In this document: in pieces, positions 16,751-27,132 of the stretch | How positions within the stretch are numbered: position 1 is the first letter of the stretch | Layout: each line of letters opens with the position of its first letter | Source of the DNA: Agromyces sp. LHK192 | Lineage (GTDB): Bacteria > Actinomycetota > Actinomycetes > Actinomycetales > Microbacteriaceae | NCBI RefSeq assembly: GCF_004006235.1 | Contig: NZ_CP034753.1 | Coordinates: 1,054,001-1,118,000 of the forward strand | DNA: 64,000 nt | Direction of reading: 5' to 3' | Notes under the pieces: generated by a model | Database searches by the model: none | Told to the model about the DNA's origin: nothing | What the model saw: the letters and a program-made list of their open reading frames with translations, nothing else | Program-made: the position numbers and the translations under genes

Positions 16751-16791
16751 GGTCGGGGCTCCCGGCGACGGCGTCGCCGGGAGCCCCGACC
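16751..16791. terminator. 19-bp perfect hairpin between binding-protein and ATPase genes
   Basis: GGTCGGGGCTCCCGGCGAC (16751-16769), a 3-base loop and the exact complement (16773-16791) begin 7 bases past the binding-protein stop. It probably causes partial termination or protects the upstream mRNA so that more binding protein than transporter is made. Confidence 0.75.
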
Positions 16792-16797
16792 GGTGGG

Positions 16798-17868
16798 TCA
16801 CTCGATGCCGAACTCAGCGCACTTGGCCTCGACCTCGCCCTGGCACAGCTCGCCGGCGTCCGCGTCGCCGGCCTCGACGACCGTGACGACCTCCTCCGGC
16901 CCGACCAGGATGGGCGTGACCGCGATGTAGGGGGTGCCGTCCTCGAGTTCCTGGTCGGCGGTCGGCGACTCGCCGTTGAGCAGCGCGATGGCGAGCTCGA
17001 CGGCCGCGTCGGCCTCCTCCTTGATCGGCTTGTAGACCGTGGCGGTCTGCTTGCCGAGCAGCACGTTCTGCAGGCCCGCGATCGAGGCGTCCTGGCCGGA
17101 GACGGGCACGACGAGGTTGTTCTTGTCGAGCACCGTGATGACGCCGGCCGCGTTGGTGTCGTTGGCGACCCAGACCGCGTCGACCTTGCCGCCGAGCGAC
17201 GTCAGCGCGTTCTCGAAGTTCGTCGCGCTCTCGTCGCCGTCCCAGACCCCCGGCGGCTCGGCGGCCGGCGAGATGCCCGCACCCTCCATCACCTCGACGG
17301 CGCCGTCGTGGAACATCTTGGCGTTGCCGTCGGTCGGGTCGCCGCCCATGTACACGACGACTGCGGAAGCCGGGTCCTTGCCTGCGGCGGCGAGGCCGTC
17401 GACGATCGACTGGCCCTCGAGCCGGCCGACCTCGACGTTGTCGAAGGAGACGTAGTAGTCGGCGCCCTCGATCGGGCGGTCGTAGGCGATGACCGGGATG
17501 CCCTCGGCCTTGGCCTTCTCGGCGACCGCGGCGCCCGCGCCGTTGTAGTCGACGAGCAGCATCACGCCGCAGCCCTTGCTGAGCTGCTGGTCGGCGATGG
17601 TCGCGTACTTGCTCGTGTCGCCCTGGGCGTTCTGGATGTCGGTCTCGAACCCGGCGTCGGCCAGGCCCTGCTCGAGGTACGTGCGGTCGTTGTTCTCCCA
17701 GCGGGGCGATGACGCCGCGTCGGGAAGGATGACGCACGCGCGGGTGCCGGCCGCTTCGCCGCCGCCGCCCTCCTCGCTACCGCTACCGCTTCCGCTGGAA
17801 CAGGCTGCGAGCAGCAGCGCCGACGCTCCGGCGATCGCTGCAACAGAGACCAATGAAGTCTTCTTCAC
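16798..17868 (-). CDS. Sugar ABC transporter substrate-binding lipoprotein (PBP type I)
   Basis: 356 residues. I chose the GTG start because GGGGAG lies 4 bases upstream. The in-frame ATG five codons earlier has no ribosome-binding site. The signal peptide ends in LLLAAC (Cys23), followed by a Ser/Gly linker. VDYNGAGAAVAEKAKAEGIPVIAYDRPIEGADYYVSFDN is typical of the ribose/xylose-binding type I periplasmic proteins, captures sugar outside the cell and delivers it to the permease. First gene of the operon. Confidence 0.9.
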   Translation of the reverse strand: MKKTSLVSVAAIAGASALLLAACSSGSGSGSEEGGGGEAAGTRACVILPDAASSPRWENNDRTYLEQGLADAGFETDIQNAQGDTSKYATIADQQLSKGCGVMLLVDYNGAGAAVAEKAKAEGIPVIAYDRPIEGADYYVSFDNVEVGRLEGQSIVDGLAAAGKDPASAVVVYMGGDPTDGNAKMFHDGAVEVMEGAGISPAAEPPGVWDGDESATNFENALTSLGGKVDAVWVANDTNAAGVITVLDKNNLVVPVSGQDASIAGLQNVLLGKQTATVYKPIKEEADAAVELAIALLNGESPTADQELEDGTPYIAVTPILVGPEEVVTVVEAGDADAGELCQGEVEAKCAEFGIE

Positions 17869-17993
17869 GGCTCTCCCCTTCATCAAGGTGAGGTCGACCC
17901 CTCCGGGTTCCGCCGTCTTCGTCGACGTCGGCAGGGCCATACTGGCGCGTGGATCGCGGCACCGGAAGCATCCGATGATAACGGTCACATAAC

Positions 17994-18011
17994 TTACTTA
18001 CGAGTCAGTAA
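17994..18011. promoter_or_regulatory. AT-rich inverted repeat upstream of the sugar ABC operon
   Basis: TTACT-N8-AGTAA lies in an AT-rich patch (17975-18020) about 130 bases before the operon start. It is a candidate operator for a sugar-responsive repressor. The operon's -10 could be TATCAT read leftward near 17975, but I am not certain of it. Confidence 0.4.
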
Positions 18012-18105
18012 CTCTTCACTCACCGGAGCCCCGGCTGGAAAGCGTTGTCGAGCGGTCGCGCTCTCATCGCCGGGATGACGGGCGAAGGGTTTCGACGGTC
18101 GCGCG

Positions 18106-19449
18106 TCAGAACCAGATGCTCAGCTGCGGTGCCTTCGACGTCGCGAACATGCGGTCGGCGAGCTCCACCGCGCCGGCATCGACGACCCGCCCGGCACGGG
18201 CGAGCGTCGACGGGCGGACGTCGCCGAGCAGGATCGCGCCCAGTTCGTTCACGCTCAGGCGGATGCCTCCGCCGGCAGCGCGGAGGCCGCGGCGCGACGC
18301 CGCCGGCGAGGCATCCGACGACTCGACCCGGCTGACCTCGGCGCGGCCGCCGTTTGAGACCTCGAGCTCGAAGGTGCCCGCCGCGAAACCGAGCGGGTCG
18401 GTCACCTCGATCGTGAGCGACCCGGGTGAGCCGTAGCGGCGCGCGCGGAGGGCCGCCACGGGGTCGAGCACCCGCACCCAGAGGTGGTCGACGACCTCGG
18501 CGACGCGGAACGCGCGCGGATCGTCGAGCAGCCAGGGAAGGGGCTCGTCGGGGGAGCGGAGCAGCCCGCGGACCTTGTCGATGAAGTCGACCTCGATGAG
18601 CGAGCGCCAGAGTGCCCGCTCGGCGTCGTCGGTCGCCGCCGCGAGGAAGTCGAACTCGAGGACGCCCGCCTGATTGGCGTCGCGCGTGATGCGGTAGGTG
18701 GCGAAGCCCTGCGTCTCGCCGTTGCGGTCGTCGTAGCGCACGGCCCGGGTGCGGCGAGACGCGTCGGACTCGGGATCGACCAGGCCGAGCACCTTGTCGA
18801 GCAGCGCCGGCCACCGGTCGATCTCGCCCGGGGTGCGGGCGACCGCGCGGCGGATCACCTGCGGAGCGACCTCGCGGAGCGACCGCGGGTCGACGAGGTG
18901 CGTGCGGCCCGGGGCATCCGGACCGATCCACCGGGCGCGCCGCCGATCGATCTCGACGGTCGCCGCGCGGGTGGCCGGTGCGAAGCCGAACCGGCCGTAG
19001 ATCGTCGCCTCGCTCACGGTGAGCACGGCGAGCGCGGCACCGACGTCGACGGCATCGCGCAGCTCGGCCTCGACCATCGCGCGGGCGATGCCGCGACGAC
19101 GGTGCGTCGGCGCGACCGTGACCGAGCTGATCGCCCACGCGTCGACACCGCGGCCGCCGGGCATGCTGAGTCCGGTCGGCCAGCTGGAGATCGTCGCGAC
19201 CGGGATGCGCGACTCGGGGCTCGTCGGGTCGTAGACGCCGTGCACCCGCCGATCGGCGAAGCTCGCCCGCTCGTGCTGGAGGTCGACCTCGCGGGGTCGC
19301 CCGTGGTGGAACCCGCGGTTGTCGGCCTCGACCCAGGCGTCGAAGCGGTCGCGATCGTTCGGGTCGACGAGCCGGTATTCGAGTCCGTGCGCCGCGAGCA
19401 CGGCCTCGGACCGACGGTCTACGGACTGGCTGCGGAGGTCGAACGGCAC
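18106..19449 (-). CDS. GNAT acetyltransferase of the Eis type
   Basis: 447 residues from a GTG start. The acetyl-CoA loop VTVAPTHRRRGIARAM lies at about residues 109-124, followed by LTVSEATIYGRFGFAP. The length, the second degenerate GNAT half and the sterol-carrier-like C-terminal domain ending in a carboxyl-terminal Phe (QLSIWF) match Eis, the hexameric mycobacterial enzyme that acetylates aminoglycosides and other amines. The GTG is 6 bases after a TAGGCT -10 box, a leaderless arrangement. The physiological substrate is unknown. Confidence 0.87.
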   Translation of the reverse strand: MPFDLRSQSVDRRSEAVLAAHGLEYRLVDPNDRDRFDAWVEADNRGFHHGRPREVDLQHERASFADRRVHGVYDPTSPESRIPVATISSWPTGLSMPGGRGVDAWAISSVTVAPTHRRRGIARAMVEAELRDAVDVGAALAVLTVSEATIYGRFGFAPATRAATVEIDRRRARWIGPDAPGRTHLVDPRSLREVAPQVIRRAVARTPGEIDRWPALLDKVLGLVDPESDASRRTRAVRYDDRNGETQGFATYRITRDANQAGVLEFDFLAAATDDAERALWRSLIEVDFIDKVRGLLRSPDEPLPWLLDDPRAFRVAEVVDHLWVRVLDPVAALRARRYGSPGSLTIEVTDPLGFAAGTFELEVSNGGRAEVSRVESSDASPAASRRGLRAAGGGIRLSVNELGAILLGDVRPSTLARAGRVVDAGAVELADRMFATSKAPQLSIWF

Positions 19450-19455
19450 CGATCC

Positions 19456-19461
19456 AGCCTA
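19456..19461 (-). promoter_or_regulatory. -10 box TAGGCT of a likely leaderless promoter
   Basis: Read leftward, TAGGCT lies 6 bases before the GTG start of the Eis-like gene, with no Shine-Dalgarno between. Confidence 0.5.
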
Positions 19462-19487
19462 GCGACGCCCGACGTCCGCCGTCGCGG

Positions 19488-20467
<980 letters not shown>

Positions 20468-20471
<4 letters not shown>

Positions 20472-21691
20472 GCGAGCACCTCCTCGGCGGGGACTCCGGC
20501 GACCTCGACGGCCGGTGCGGCGCTCGCTGCGGCCGGGTCGAGCCCGTTGAGCGTGAGCAGCTCGTGCCAGCGCGCGGCGGCGAGTTCGGGCCGCTCGAGT
20601 GCGCCCGAGGCGTTGGCGAGCTCGACGATGCGCGACAGGTGCGGCAGGCTCCGTGCGGCGTGCAGGCCGCCGACCATCTGGAAGGCGACCTGGTGGCCGT
20701 TCAGCCAGGACAGGAACGCCACGCCCGTCTTGTAGTAGTACGTCGGCGCGGCGAACACCTGCTGCGACAGCGCCTCGGTCGGCCCGAGGATGCGGTGGTA
20801 CGCGGCCTCGTCGCCGGCGTCGAGCGCCTGGATCGCCGCCGACGCGTTCGGCGCGAGCGCGGCGAACGCGCCGAGGAGCGCGTCCGAGTGCGAGGAGCCG
20901 TCGCCGGCGATCAGGCTCACGTAGTGGAAGTCGTCGCCCGTGAACATGCGCGCAGACTCGGGCAGGCGCTCGCGCACCGAGATCTCGGCGTCGGCGTCGA
21001 GCAGGCTCATCTTCACGCCCTGCACCTGGTCGGCGTCGGCGTCGATGATCTCGAGCAGCGTCTGCGCCGCCGCCTGCCAGTCGGTCGAGCCGAAGTACCC
21101 CTCGAGCTGCGGATCGAACGCGGTGCCGAGCCAGTGCAGCACGACGGGCGCGGACGCCGCGGCAAGCACCTCGCGGTACACGCGGCGGTAGTCGTCGGCG
21201 CTGCGCGCGGCCCTGGCGAGGTGCCGGCTCGCCATCAGCACGGCACCCGCGCCCGAGTCCTCGGCGTGGTGCAGCTGCTGCTTGTACGCGTCGATCACCT
21301 CGTCGAGCGAGACCTGCTCGTGCTCGAGGTGGTCGGTGTTGACGCCCACGACGAGCTTGCCGCCCACCGAGTTCGCCGCGGCCGCGCTGCGCGAGATGAG
21401 CTCGCGCGTCGCCGCCGGGTCCAGGCCCATGTTGCGCTGCGCGGTGTCCATCGCGTCCGCGACGCCGAGGCCCCAGGACCACACGTGGTGGCGGAACGCG
21501 AGGGTCGCGTCCCAGTCGATCTCGGCCGGCTGCCCCGGCGTGTTGTCGGCGAACGGCTTCGGCACGACGTGGGCTGCGGCGTACGCGACGCGGCTGCGCA
21601 GCGGCTGGGTCGGCTTGCGGAACGCCGGAGCCGTCGCGAGCGGCACGGCGCTGAGCGCGCCGTCGGCCGCGAGCAGGGTGAGCGACGTCAT
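20468..21691 (-). CDS. DUF993 dihydrodipicolinate synthase-like protein
   Basis: 407 residues. FRHHVWSWGLGVADAMDTAQRNMGLD, GAVLMASRHLARAA, VVLHWLGTAFDP and KMSLLDADAEI are typical of DUF993 (PF06187), a TIM-barrel family distantly related to class I aldolases. A Schiff-base lysine could be the Lys of QGVKMSLLD. No reaction has been established to my knowledge. It sits between a Gfo/Idh oxidoreductase, whose stop overlaps its ATG by one base, and the TIM-barrel isomerase, so it probably cleaves or isomerises a keto-sugar made by the former. Confidence 0.85.
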
Positions 21692-22950
21692 CAGCGGGCT
21701 CCGGCGAACTCGGCCGAGAGCTCGTCGTCGGCGGCTTCGGCGACGGCCGAGGCATCCGCTGCGGCATCCGCCTGCGCACCGGTCGCCAGGGTGACCACCG
21801 GGATCTCGACCCGACGTCCCTCGGCCGACGACTGCAGGCCGGCCTCGGCGAGCAGCACGCCGCGGGCGCCGGCGAGGAAGTCGAAGCGGTTGGGGGCGTC
21901 CTCGACGACGTGGCGGACGAACTCCTCCCACTGCTCCTTGAACCCGTTCTGGAAGTCGCGGTTGCCCGGGCTCTCGATCCAGTCGCCGGCGTAGTCGTGC
22001 TCATCGGCGAGATCGGGGTTCCACACCGGCTTCGGGGTCGCGTTGCGAGGCTGGATCTTGCAGCCGAAGAGCCCCACGACGGCCGAGCCGTGCGTGCCGT
22101 CGACCTGGAACTCGACGAGCTCGTCGCGGTTGACGCGCGTGGTCCAGCTCGAGTTGAGCTGCGCCACGACGCCGCCCTCGAGCTCGAAGATCGCGTAGGC
22201 CGCGTCATCCGCCGTCGCGGCGTACGCCTCGCCGCGCTCGTCGACGCGCTGCGGGATCTCGGTCACGGCCTTCGCATAGACCGACTCGACGCGACCGAAG
22301 AGGTTCTCGAGCACGTAGTTCCAGTGCGGGAACATGTCGACGATGATGCCGCCGCCGTCCTCGGCGCGGTAGTTCCAGCTCGGGCGCTGGGCGGGCTGCC
22401 AGTCGCCCTCGAACACCCAGTAGCCGAACTCGCCGCGGACGCTCAGGACGCGGCCGAAGAAGCCCGAGTCGATGAGGCGCTTGAGCTTCTGGAGCCCCGG
22501 CAGGTAGAGCTTGTCGTGCACGACGCCGTTCTTGATGCCGGCCTCGTCGGCCAGCCGCGCCAGCTCGAGGGCTTCCTCGAACGATTCGGCCGTCGGCTTC
22601 TCGGTGTAGATCGCCTTGCCCGCCGCGATGGCCTTCTTGAGCGCCGCCGCTCGGGCCTTCGTCACGAGGAAGTCGGCGTAGATCTGCCAGCGGTCGTCGG
22701 CGAGCGCTTCGTCGAGGTTCGTCGTCCAGTGCTCGATGCCGTGCTTGGCGGCGAGGTCGGCGAGCTTCTTCTCGCTGCGGCCGACGAGGATCGGCTCGAC
22801 CTGCACGCGCGTCTCGCCGTCGGCGAGGAGCACGCCGCCCTGCTCGCGGATCGCGAGGATCGAGCGCACGAGGTGCTGGCGGTACCCCATGCGGCCGCTG
22901 ACGCCGTTCATGATGATGCCGATGGACTGGGGGGCGGTCTGGTCTGCCAT
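21691..22950 (-). CDS. Gfo/Idh/MocA family oxidoreductase
   Basis: 419 residues. An atypical Rossmann start (IGIIMNGVSGRMGYRQHL) is followed by the catalytic EKP motif in YTEKPTAESFEEAL and the C-terminal domain signature EDGGGIIVDMFPHWNYVLENLFG. The family oxidises or reduces sugar hydroxyls with NAD(P), often at C3. AGAGGA precedes the ATG. It is first in an operon with the DUF993 and TIM-barrel genes, and a LacI-type operator lies 72 bases upstream. Confidence 0.88.
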   Translation of the reverse strand: MADQTAPQSIGIIMNGVSGRMGYRQHLVRSILAIREQGGVLLADGETRVQVEPILVGRSEKKLADLAAKHGIEHWTTNLDEALADDRWQIYADFLVTKARAAALKKAIAAGKAIYTEKPTAESFEEALELARLADEAGIKNGVVHDKLYLPGLQKLKRLIDSGFFGRVLSVRGEFGYWVFEGDWQPAQRPSWNYRAEDGGGIIVDMFPHWNYVLENLFGRVESVYAKAVTEIPQRVDERGEAYAATADDAAYAIFELEGGVVAQLNSSWTTRVNRDELVEFQVDGTHGSAVVGLFGCKIQPRNATPKPVWNPDLADEHDYAGDWIESPGNRDFQNGFKEQWEEFVRHVVEDAPNRFDFLAGARGVLLAEAGLQSSAEGRRVEIPVVTLATGAQADAAADASAVAEAADDELSAEFAGAR

Positions 22951-23021
22951 GGTGTGGTTCCTCTTCGAGCCTGGGATGCGGGTGCGTGGCCGCCGTGGCG
23001 GGTGGGGCGGACCCCGGCGCC

Positions 23022-23035
23022 GGAAAGCGTTTACC
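23022..23035. promoter_or_regulatory. LacI-type operator GGAAAGCGTTTACC
   Basis: GGAAAGCGTTTACC has the symmetric skeleton GG.AA.CG.TT.CC with the central CG typical of LacI-family operators. It lies upstream of the Gfo/Idh-DUF993-TIM operon and close to the LacI gene at 23133. Two related sites occur at 24323 and 36607. Confidence 0.65.
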
Positions 23036-23132
23036 AAAGTGTGCCACAGCGTCGGCGCGGCCGCAAGCACGGCGAGTGCGAACGCTCGCGCGGCCGGTCG
23101 TGCGGCCGCCGACCGGTGCGGCGCCGCGGCGG

Positions 23133-24194
23133 TCAGGCGCGGCTGATGCCCGGTGTCGAGGCGCGCAGGACGACCTCGGTCGCCACCACGGGCGCGTCGG
23201 CGCCGGATGCCTCGCCCTCGTTCGGCGCGCCCTCGAGCGCCAGGCGCAGTGCGCGCCGGCCGAGTTCCTCGAGTGGGACCCGTACGGTCGTGAGCGCGGG
23301 CGTCACGTCCTGCACCGTCGGGATGTCGTCGAATCCGGCGATCGCGAGGTCGCGTCCCGGCTCGAGCCCGGCGTCGCGGATCGCCGACAGCGCGCCGACC
23401 GCCATGACGTCGTTCGTCGCGAACACGGCGTCGATGCCGTCGAGGCCGCGATCGATGAGCCGCTTCGCGCCGTCGTATCCGCCGTCGCGCGTGAACGCCG
23501 AGCGGATGACGTCGGCGTCGTCGAGCCGGCCCCCCGCGGCTTCGATCCCGGCGCGGAATCCGTCGAGCCGGTCGGCCGCGGTGCGCAGGCCTTCGTCGCC
23601 GGTGACGACGGCGAACCGCCGATAGCCCAGGTCGACCAGCGCGCGCGCGAGGCGCTCGGCGCCGCCGCGGTTGTCGAGGGGAACGGTCGGGAAGTCGAGT
23701 TCGTTCCGGCTGATCAGCACGACGCGACCGCCGGATGCCTCGTACGCCGAGAGCTCGGCCGTGAGGGCGCCGTCGGTGGCGTCCGTGAGCGGCCGCGACC
23801 CCGCGAGGATCATGACCCTGGGACGCTGCCCGCGGAGCTGTCGCACGAGTTCGAGCTCGCGTGCCGGATCGCGCTCGGTGGCCGCCATGGTGACGATGAG
23901 ATGCTCGCCGTCGGCCTCGGCGACGACGCCCGCAGCGATCGACGAGAAGTAGGGGTCGGCGATGTCGGCGACGAGCAGGGCGACGGTCGTCGTCGTGCCT
24001 CTCGCGACGGCCTGCGCCGAGAGGTTCGGCGTGTAGTTCAGGCGGGCCGCGGCCTCCAGGACGCGGGAGCGGTACTCCTCGTTGACCTTGCGCGTGCTCC
24101 CGTTCAGCGATCGGGACGCGGTGGCGAGCGAGACCCCGGCCTCGCGGGCCACGTCGTGGAGGGTTGCGGGGGAGGTGCGGTCGGTCGCGCTCAT
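23133..24194 (-). CDS. LacI family transcriptional regulator
   Basis: 353 residues. GGAGG lies 5 bases before the chosen ATG (MSATDRTSPATLHD). The LacI helix-turn-helix is TLHDVAREAGVSLATASRSLNG, with the hinge NLSAQAVARGTTTTVALLVADI, and the type I periplasmic-binding-like effector domain follows (ATNDVMAVGALSAIRDAGL). It lies between two Gfo/Idh genes transcribed away from it, each preceded by a GGAAAGCG operator, so it is the probable repressor of both. The inducer is presumably a sugar or keto-sugar. Confidence 0.9.
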   Translation of the reverse strand: MSATDRTSPATLHDVAREAGVSLATASRSLNGSTRKVNEEYRSRVLEAAARLNYTPNLSAQAVARGTTTTVALLVADIADPYFSSIAAGVVAEADGEHLIVTMAATERDPARELELVRQLRGQRPRVMILAGSRPLTDATDGALTAELSAYEASGGRVVLISRNELDFPTVPLDNRGGAERLARALVDLGYRRFAVVTGDEGLRTAADRLDGFRAGIEAAGGRLDDADVIRSAFTRDGGYDGAKRLIDRGLDGIDAVFATNDVMAVGALSAIRDAGLEPGRDLAIAGFDDIPTVQDVTPALTTVRVPLEELGRRALRLALEGAPNEGEASGADAPVVATEVVLRASTPGISRA

Positions 24195-24283
24195 CGGGTC
24201 CTCCACGCGGGTTCAAGGGGATCACACATGCTAGCGCGAGGAGTCTCGCGCGGCACGGCGTCCTCGGACGCGGCGGACGTCGG

Positions 24284-24336
24284 TTGGCCGGGCGGCGGGG
24301 ATCTGCTACAACTGTCGGAGCGAGATAGCGCTTTCC
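24284..24336 (+). promoter_or_regulatory. Promoter with LacI-type operator for the second Gfo/Idh gene
   Basis: TTGGCC (24284-24289), a 17-base spacer and TACAAC (24307-24312) form the promoter. The operator at 24323-24336 reads GGAAAGCGCTATCT on the complementary strand and falls just past the expected transcription start, where repressor binding would block elongation. Confidence 0.55.
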
Positions 24337-24423
24337 CGAACCCTTCGTCGATGGGCCGTCAACACCCGTCCATACACGGGAAATCGATTCCAGCACCACA
24401 ACGACCACGAGGAGCAGCACGCG

Positions 24424-25767
24424 ATGACGCGACGCGAACGGTACGCCCTGATCGGAGCCGGCAGCCGCGCCGGCATGTACCTCGAGGCGATCAGCGGCAC
24501 CTTCACCGGTGCCGAGGAGGTGCCGGGGCTCGCCGAGCTCGTCGCGTGGAGCGATCTCAACCCCGGCCGGCTCGACGTGTACGAACGCGAGCTCACGGCG
24601 GCGGGGCATCCGGTGCCGAAGCGGTACGCACCCGACGAGCTCGAACGCATGATCGTCGACGAGCAGGTCGACCGCGTCGTCATCACCACACCCGACTTCA
24701 CGCACGCCGACTTCATCGTGCGGTCGCTGCGGGCCGGCGCCGACGTCGTCGTCGAGAAGCCGCTGACCATCGACGCCGAGAGCGTCCGGCGCATCGGCGA
24801 CGCGATCGCCGAGACCGGCCGCGAGGTCATCACCACGTTCAACTACCGGTACAGCCCGCGCAACTCGACCCTTCGCCAGGTCATCGCCGACGGGCGCATC
24901 GGCCGCGTCACGAGCGTGCACTTCGAATGGGCGCTCGACACCGTGCACGGGGCCGACTACTTCCGCCGCTGGCACCGCGACAAGCGGAACTCCGGCGGGC
25001 TGTTCATCCACAAGGCATCGCACCACTTCGACCTCGTGAACTGGTGGATCCAGGCCGCGCCGGTGCGCGTGTTCGCGAGCGGCGGCCTGCGGTTCTACGG
25101 CGCCGAGAACGCCGCAGCGCGCGGCCTCGGCGCGAGGCCGGAGCGGGGGACCGGGGCATCCGGCGACCCGTTCGCCCTCGACCTGGCGGCCGATGCGCGC
25201 CTCAAGCGCCTCTACCTCGACCAGGAGCACCACGACGGCTACCTGCGCGACCGCGACGTGTTCGACCCGGGCATCACGATCGAGGACAACCTCGCCGCGC
25301 TCGTCGACTACGACTCGGGAGCGACGCTGAGCTACTCGCTCAACGCGCACGCGCCGTGGGAGGGATACCGGGTCACGGTCAACGGCACCGAAGGCCGCGC
25401 GGAACTCGAGGTGGTCGAGCGCGGGTCGGTGCTCGTGGGCGCCGACGGCAGGGTCGTCGTCGACCCGAGCATGCACCCCGAGGACGTGCCGGCCGACGAC
25501 ATCCGCCCCCACTCGGAGCGGCTCGTCGTGCAGCGGCACTGGGAGCAGGCCGAGACGGTCGAGATCCCGAAGGGCATCGGCAGCCACGGCGGCGGCGACG
25601 CGTTCCTGCTGCGGCACCTGTTCGGACGGGTGACGGATGACGCGCCGCTCGCGCGGGTCGCCGGTTACGCCGACGGGGTGCGCGCGGTGTCGGTCGGCAT
25701 CGCCGGCAACCGGTCGCTCGAGACCGGCGAGCCGGTGCTGGTGGCCGACCTCGAGCTCGGGACCTGA
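24424..25767 (+). CDS. Gfo/Idh/MocA family oxidoreductase
   Basis: 447 residues. ALIGAGSRAGMY is the NAD(P)-binding loop (residues 8-19). VVVEKPLTIDAESVRRIG carries the catalytic EKP lysine. The substrate domain contains FEWALDTVHGADYFRRWHRDKRNSGGLFIHKASHHFDLVNWW. GAGGAG lies upstream of the ATG. It is transcribed divergently from the LacI gene and is different from the first oxidoreductase in its N-terminus, so the two probably act on different positions or intermediates of the same sugar. Confidence 0.88.
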   Translation: MTRRERYALIGAGSRAGMYLEAISGTFTGAEEVPGLAELVAWSDLNPGRLDVYERELTAAGHPVPKRYAPDELERMIVDEQVDRVVITTPDFTHADFIVRSLRAGADVVVEKPLTIDAESVRRIGDAIAETGREVITTFNYRYSPRNSTLRQVIADGRIGRVTSVHFEWALDTVHGADYFRRWHRDKRNSGGLFIHKASHHFDLVNWWIQAAPVRVFASGGLRFYGAENAAARGLGARPERGTGASGDPFALDLAADARLKRLYLDQEHHDGYLRDRDVFDPGITIEDNLAALVDYDSGATLSYSLNAHAPWEGYRVTVNGTEGRAELEVVERGSVLVGADGRVVVDPSMHPEDVPADDIRPHSERLVVQRHWEQAETVEIPKGIGSHGGGDAFLLRHLFGRVTDDAPLARVAGYADGVRAVSVGIAGNRSLETGEPVLVADLELGT

Positions 25768-25780
25768 GCGGGCTTCACCG

Positions 25781-25865
25781 ACGCGTGCGGGTTTCAGTCG
25801 CGCGTGCGGCTTCCACCCACGCGTGCGCCGAGTTCCTCGCACGCGAGGGCGAAACCCGCACGCGT
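25781..25865. terminator. 15-bp inverted repeat with long loop between convergent genes
   Basis: ACGCGTGCGGGTTTC (25781-25795) and its exact complement (25851-25865) are separated by 55 bases that contain further CGCGTGCG copies. It lies between the convergent Gfo/Idh and MFS genes and may terminate both. Confidence 0.6.
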
Positions 25866-25900
25866 GCAGGCCATGGGCCGGGCGGTCGACGGCGCTGCGC

Positions 25901-27070
25901 TCAGCGGTCGATCGGTTGGGCGTCGCGCGGGTAGGCGAGGAGCATCGCGCCCGAGGCGATCCAGCTGAGGCCGATGAGCACGAGCAGGGGGCCTGCGCCG
26001 AGTCCGGATGCGAGCCCTGCCACCGCGGCGCCGGCCGCGGCGGCTGCGGCCCGGAGCCCTGCACCGACGGTGAACACCTGAGACCGCAGTGCGGGCGGGC
26101 TCTGCTGCTTGCGGATCAGCAGCATCGCGGCGGCGCTCGCCGCCGTGAACAGGCCGGATGCCCCGATCGCCGCGACCGTCCACCACAGGCCGAGGTCGAG
26201 GGCCGCGAGCACGGTCAGCACCCCCGTCGCGGCGAACCCCCAGCCCATCGTCGCCTCGGGGCGCAGGCGCGCCGGCCGGCTCGAGTTCCACAGTGCGCCG
26301 ATGAGGCCGCCGATCGCGAAGGCGGTGACGACGACGGCGCCCTGGTCGGCGTCGCCGGTGCGCTGCAGCGACAGCGCGACCGCCGCGATCGCGAGTCCGC
26401 CGGCGCCGAATTGGCTGAGCGTGCCGCTCGCCGTCACGATCGCGAGCGGGCGGTGCAGGGCGATGTGCCGGATGCCCCGCGCCATGGTGTGCAGCATCGA
26501 CCCGCGCGCCGGCGCCCCCAGGGGCTGCAGGCCGAGCGGGAGGGTGCCTGCCGCGCCGAGGAGCGCGCTCGCCGCCATCAGCAGCGTCGCGAGCCGGGCG
26601 GAGCCGAGCGCCGCCGCGGCCGCGACGACCGCAGGGCCGACCACCGAGCCCAGGTTGTAGGCGAGCGCGTCGATCGCATACGCACGGCGCTCGTCGGGGA
26701 TGCGCTCGGTCACGAAGCTCGAGAGCCCGCCCATCACGAACGGGCCGGATGCCCCGCCGGCGAGCAGGACGATCGCGACCGCCCAGGCCGGGATGGGGCC
26801 GAGGAACGCCGCGACGCCGTACGAGACGCCCATCACGAGGGCGGCGATCGCGATCAGCGCACCGGGCCTGCGGCTGCGGTCCAGCAGCACGCCCACGAAC
26901 GGCGCCGCGACGATGCTCGGGGCGAGGGTCGCCGCCGCGAGCAGGCCGCCGAGCGCGACGTCGCCCGTCTGCTCGACGGCGAGCACCGGGATCGCGACGG
27001 TGATGCCTCCGACCGCGAGCCTGGGCGGCGTCGCCGCCGCGAGGTAGCTGGCGACGTGCTGGCGGGGCAT
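25901..27070 (-). CDS. MFS transporter
   Basis: 389 residues with about twelve hydrophobic segments. The loop GVLLDRSRRPGALI after the second helix and ERIPDERRAYAIDALAYNLG fit the major facilitator superfamily, in the subgroup of actinobacterial efflux-type permeases. Substrate unknown. GGAGG abuts the ATG too closely to be useful, while TAGCCT (27077-27082) lies 6 bases upstream, so a leaderless message is likely. It sits between the keto-sugar and uronate blocks without an obvious functional link. Confidence 0.85.
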   Translation of the reverse strand: MPRQHVASYLAAATPPRLAVGGITVAIPVLAVEQTGDVALGGLLAAATLAPSIVAAPFVGVLLDRSRRPGALIAIAALVMGVSYGVAAFLGPIPAWAVAIVLLAGGASGPFVMGGLSSFVTERIPDERRAYAIDALAYNLGSVVGPAVVAAAAALGSARLATLLMAASALLGAAGTLPLGLQPLGAPARGSMLHTMARGIRHIALHRPLAIVTASGTLSQFGAGGLAIAAVALSLQRTGDADQGAVVVTAFAIGGLIGALWNSSRPARLRPEATMGWGFAATGVLTVLAALDLGLWWTVAAIGASGLFTAASAAAMLLIRKQQSPPALRSQVFTVGAGLRAAAAAAGAAVAGLASGLGAGPLLVLIGLSWIASGAMLLAYPRDAQPIDR

Positions 27071-27076
27071 CCTCCG

Positions 27077-27082
27077 AGGCTA
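27077..27082 (-). promoter_or_regulatory. -10 box TAGCCT of a likely leaderless promoter
   Basis: Read leftward, TAGCCT is 6 bases before the MFS gene ATG at 27070. Confidence 0.45.
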
Positions 27083-27132
27083 CGCGGTGCCCGACCGCCC
27101 GCGGGCCGACGCCCCGAGCCGATGCCCGCGGG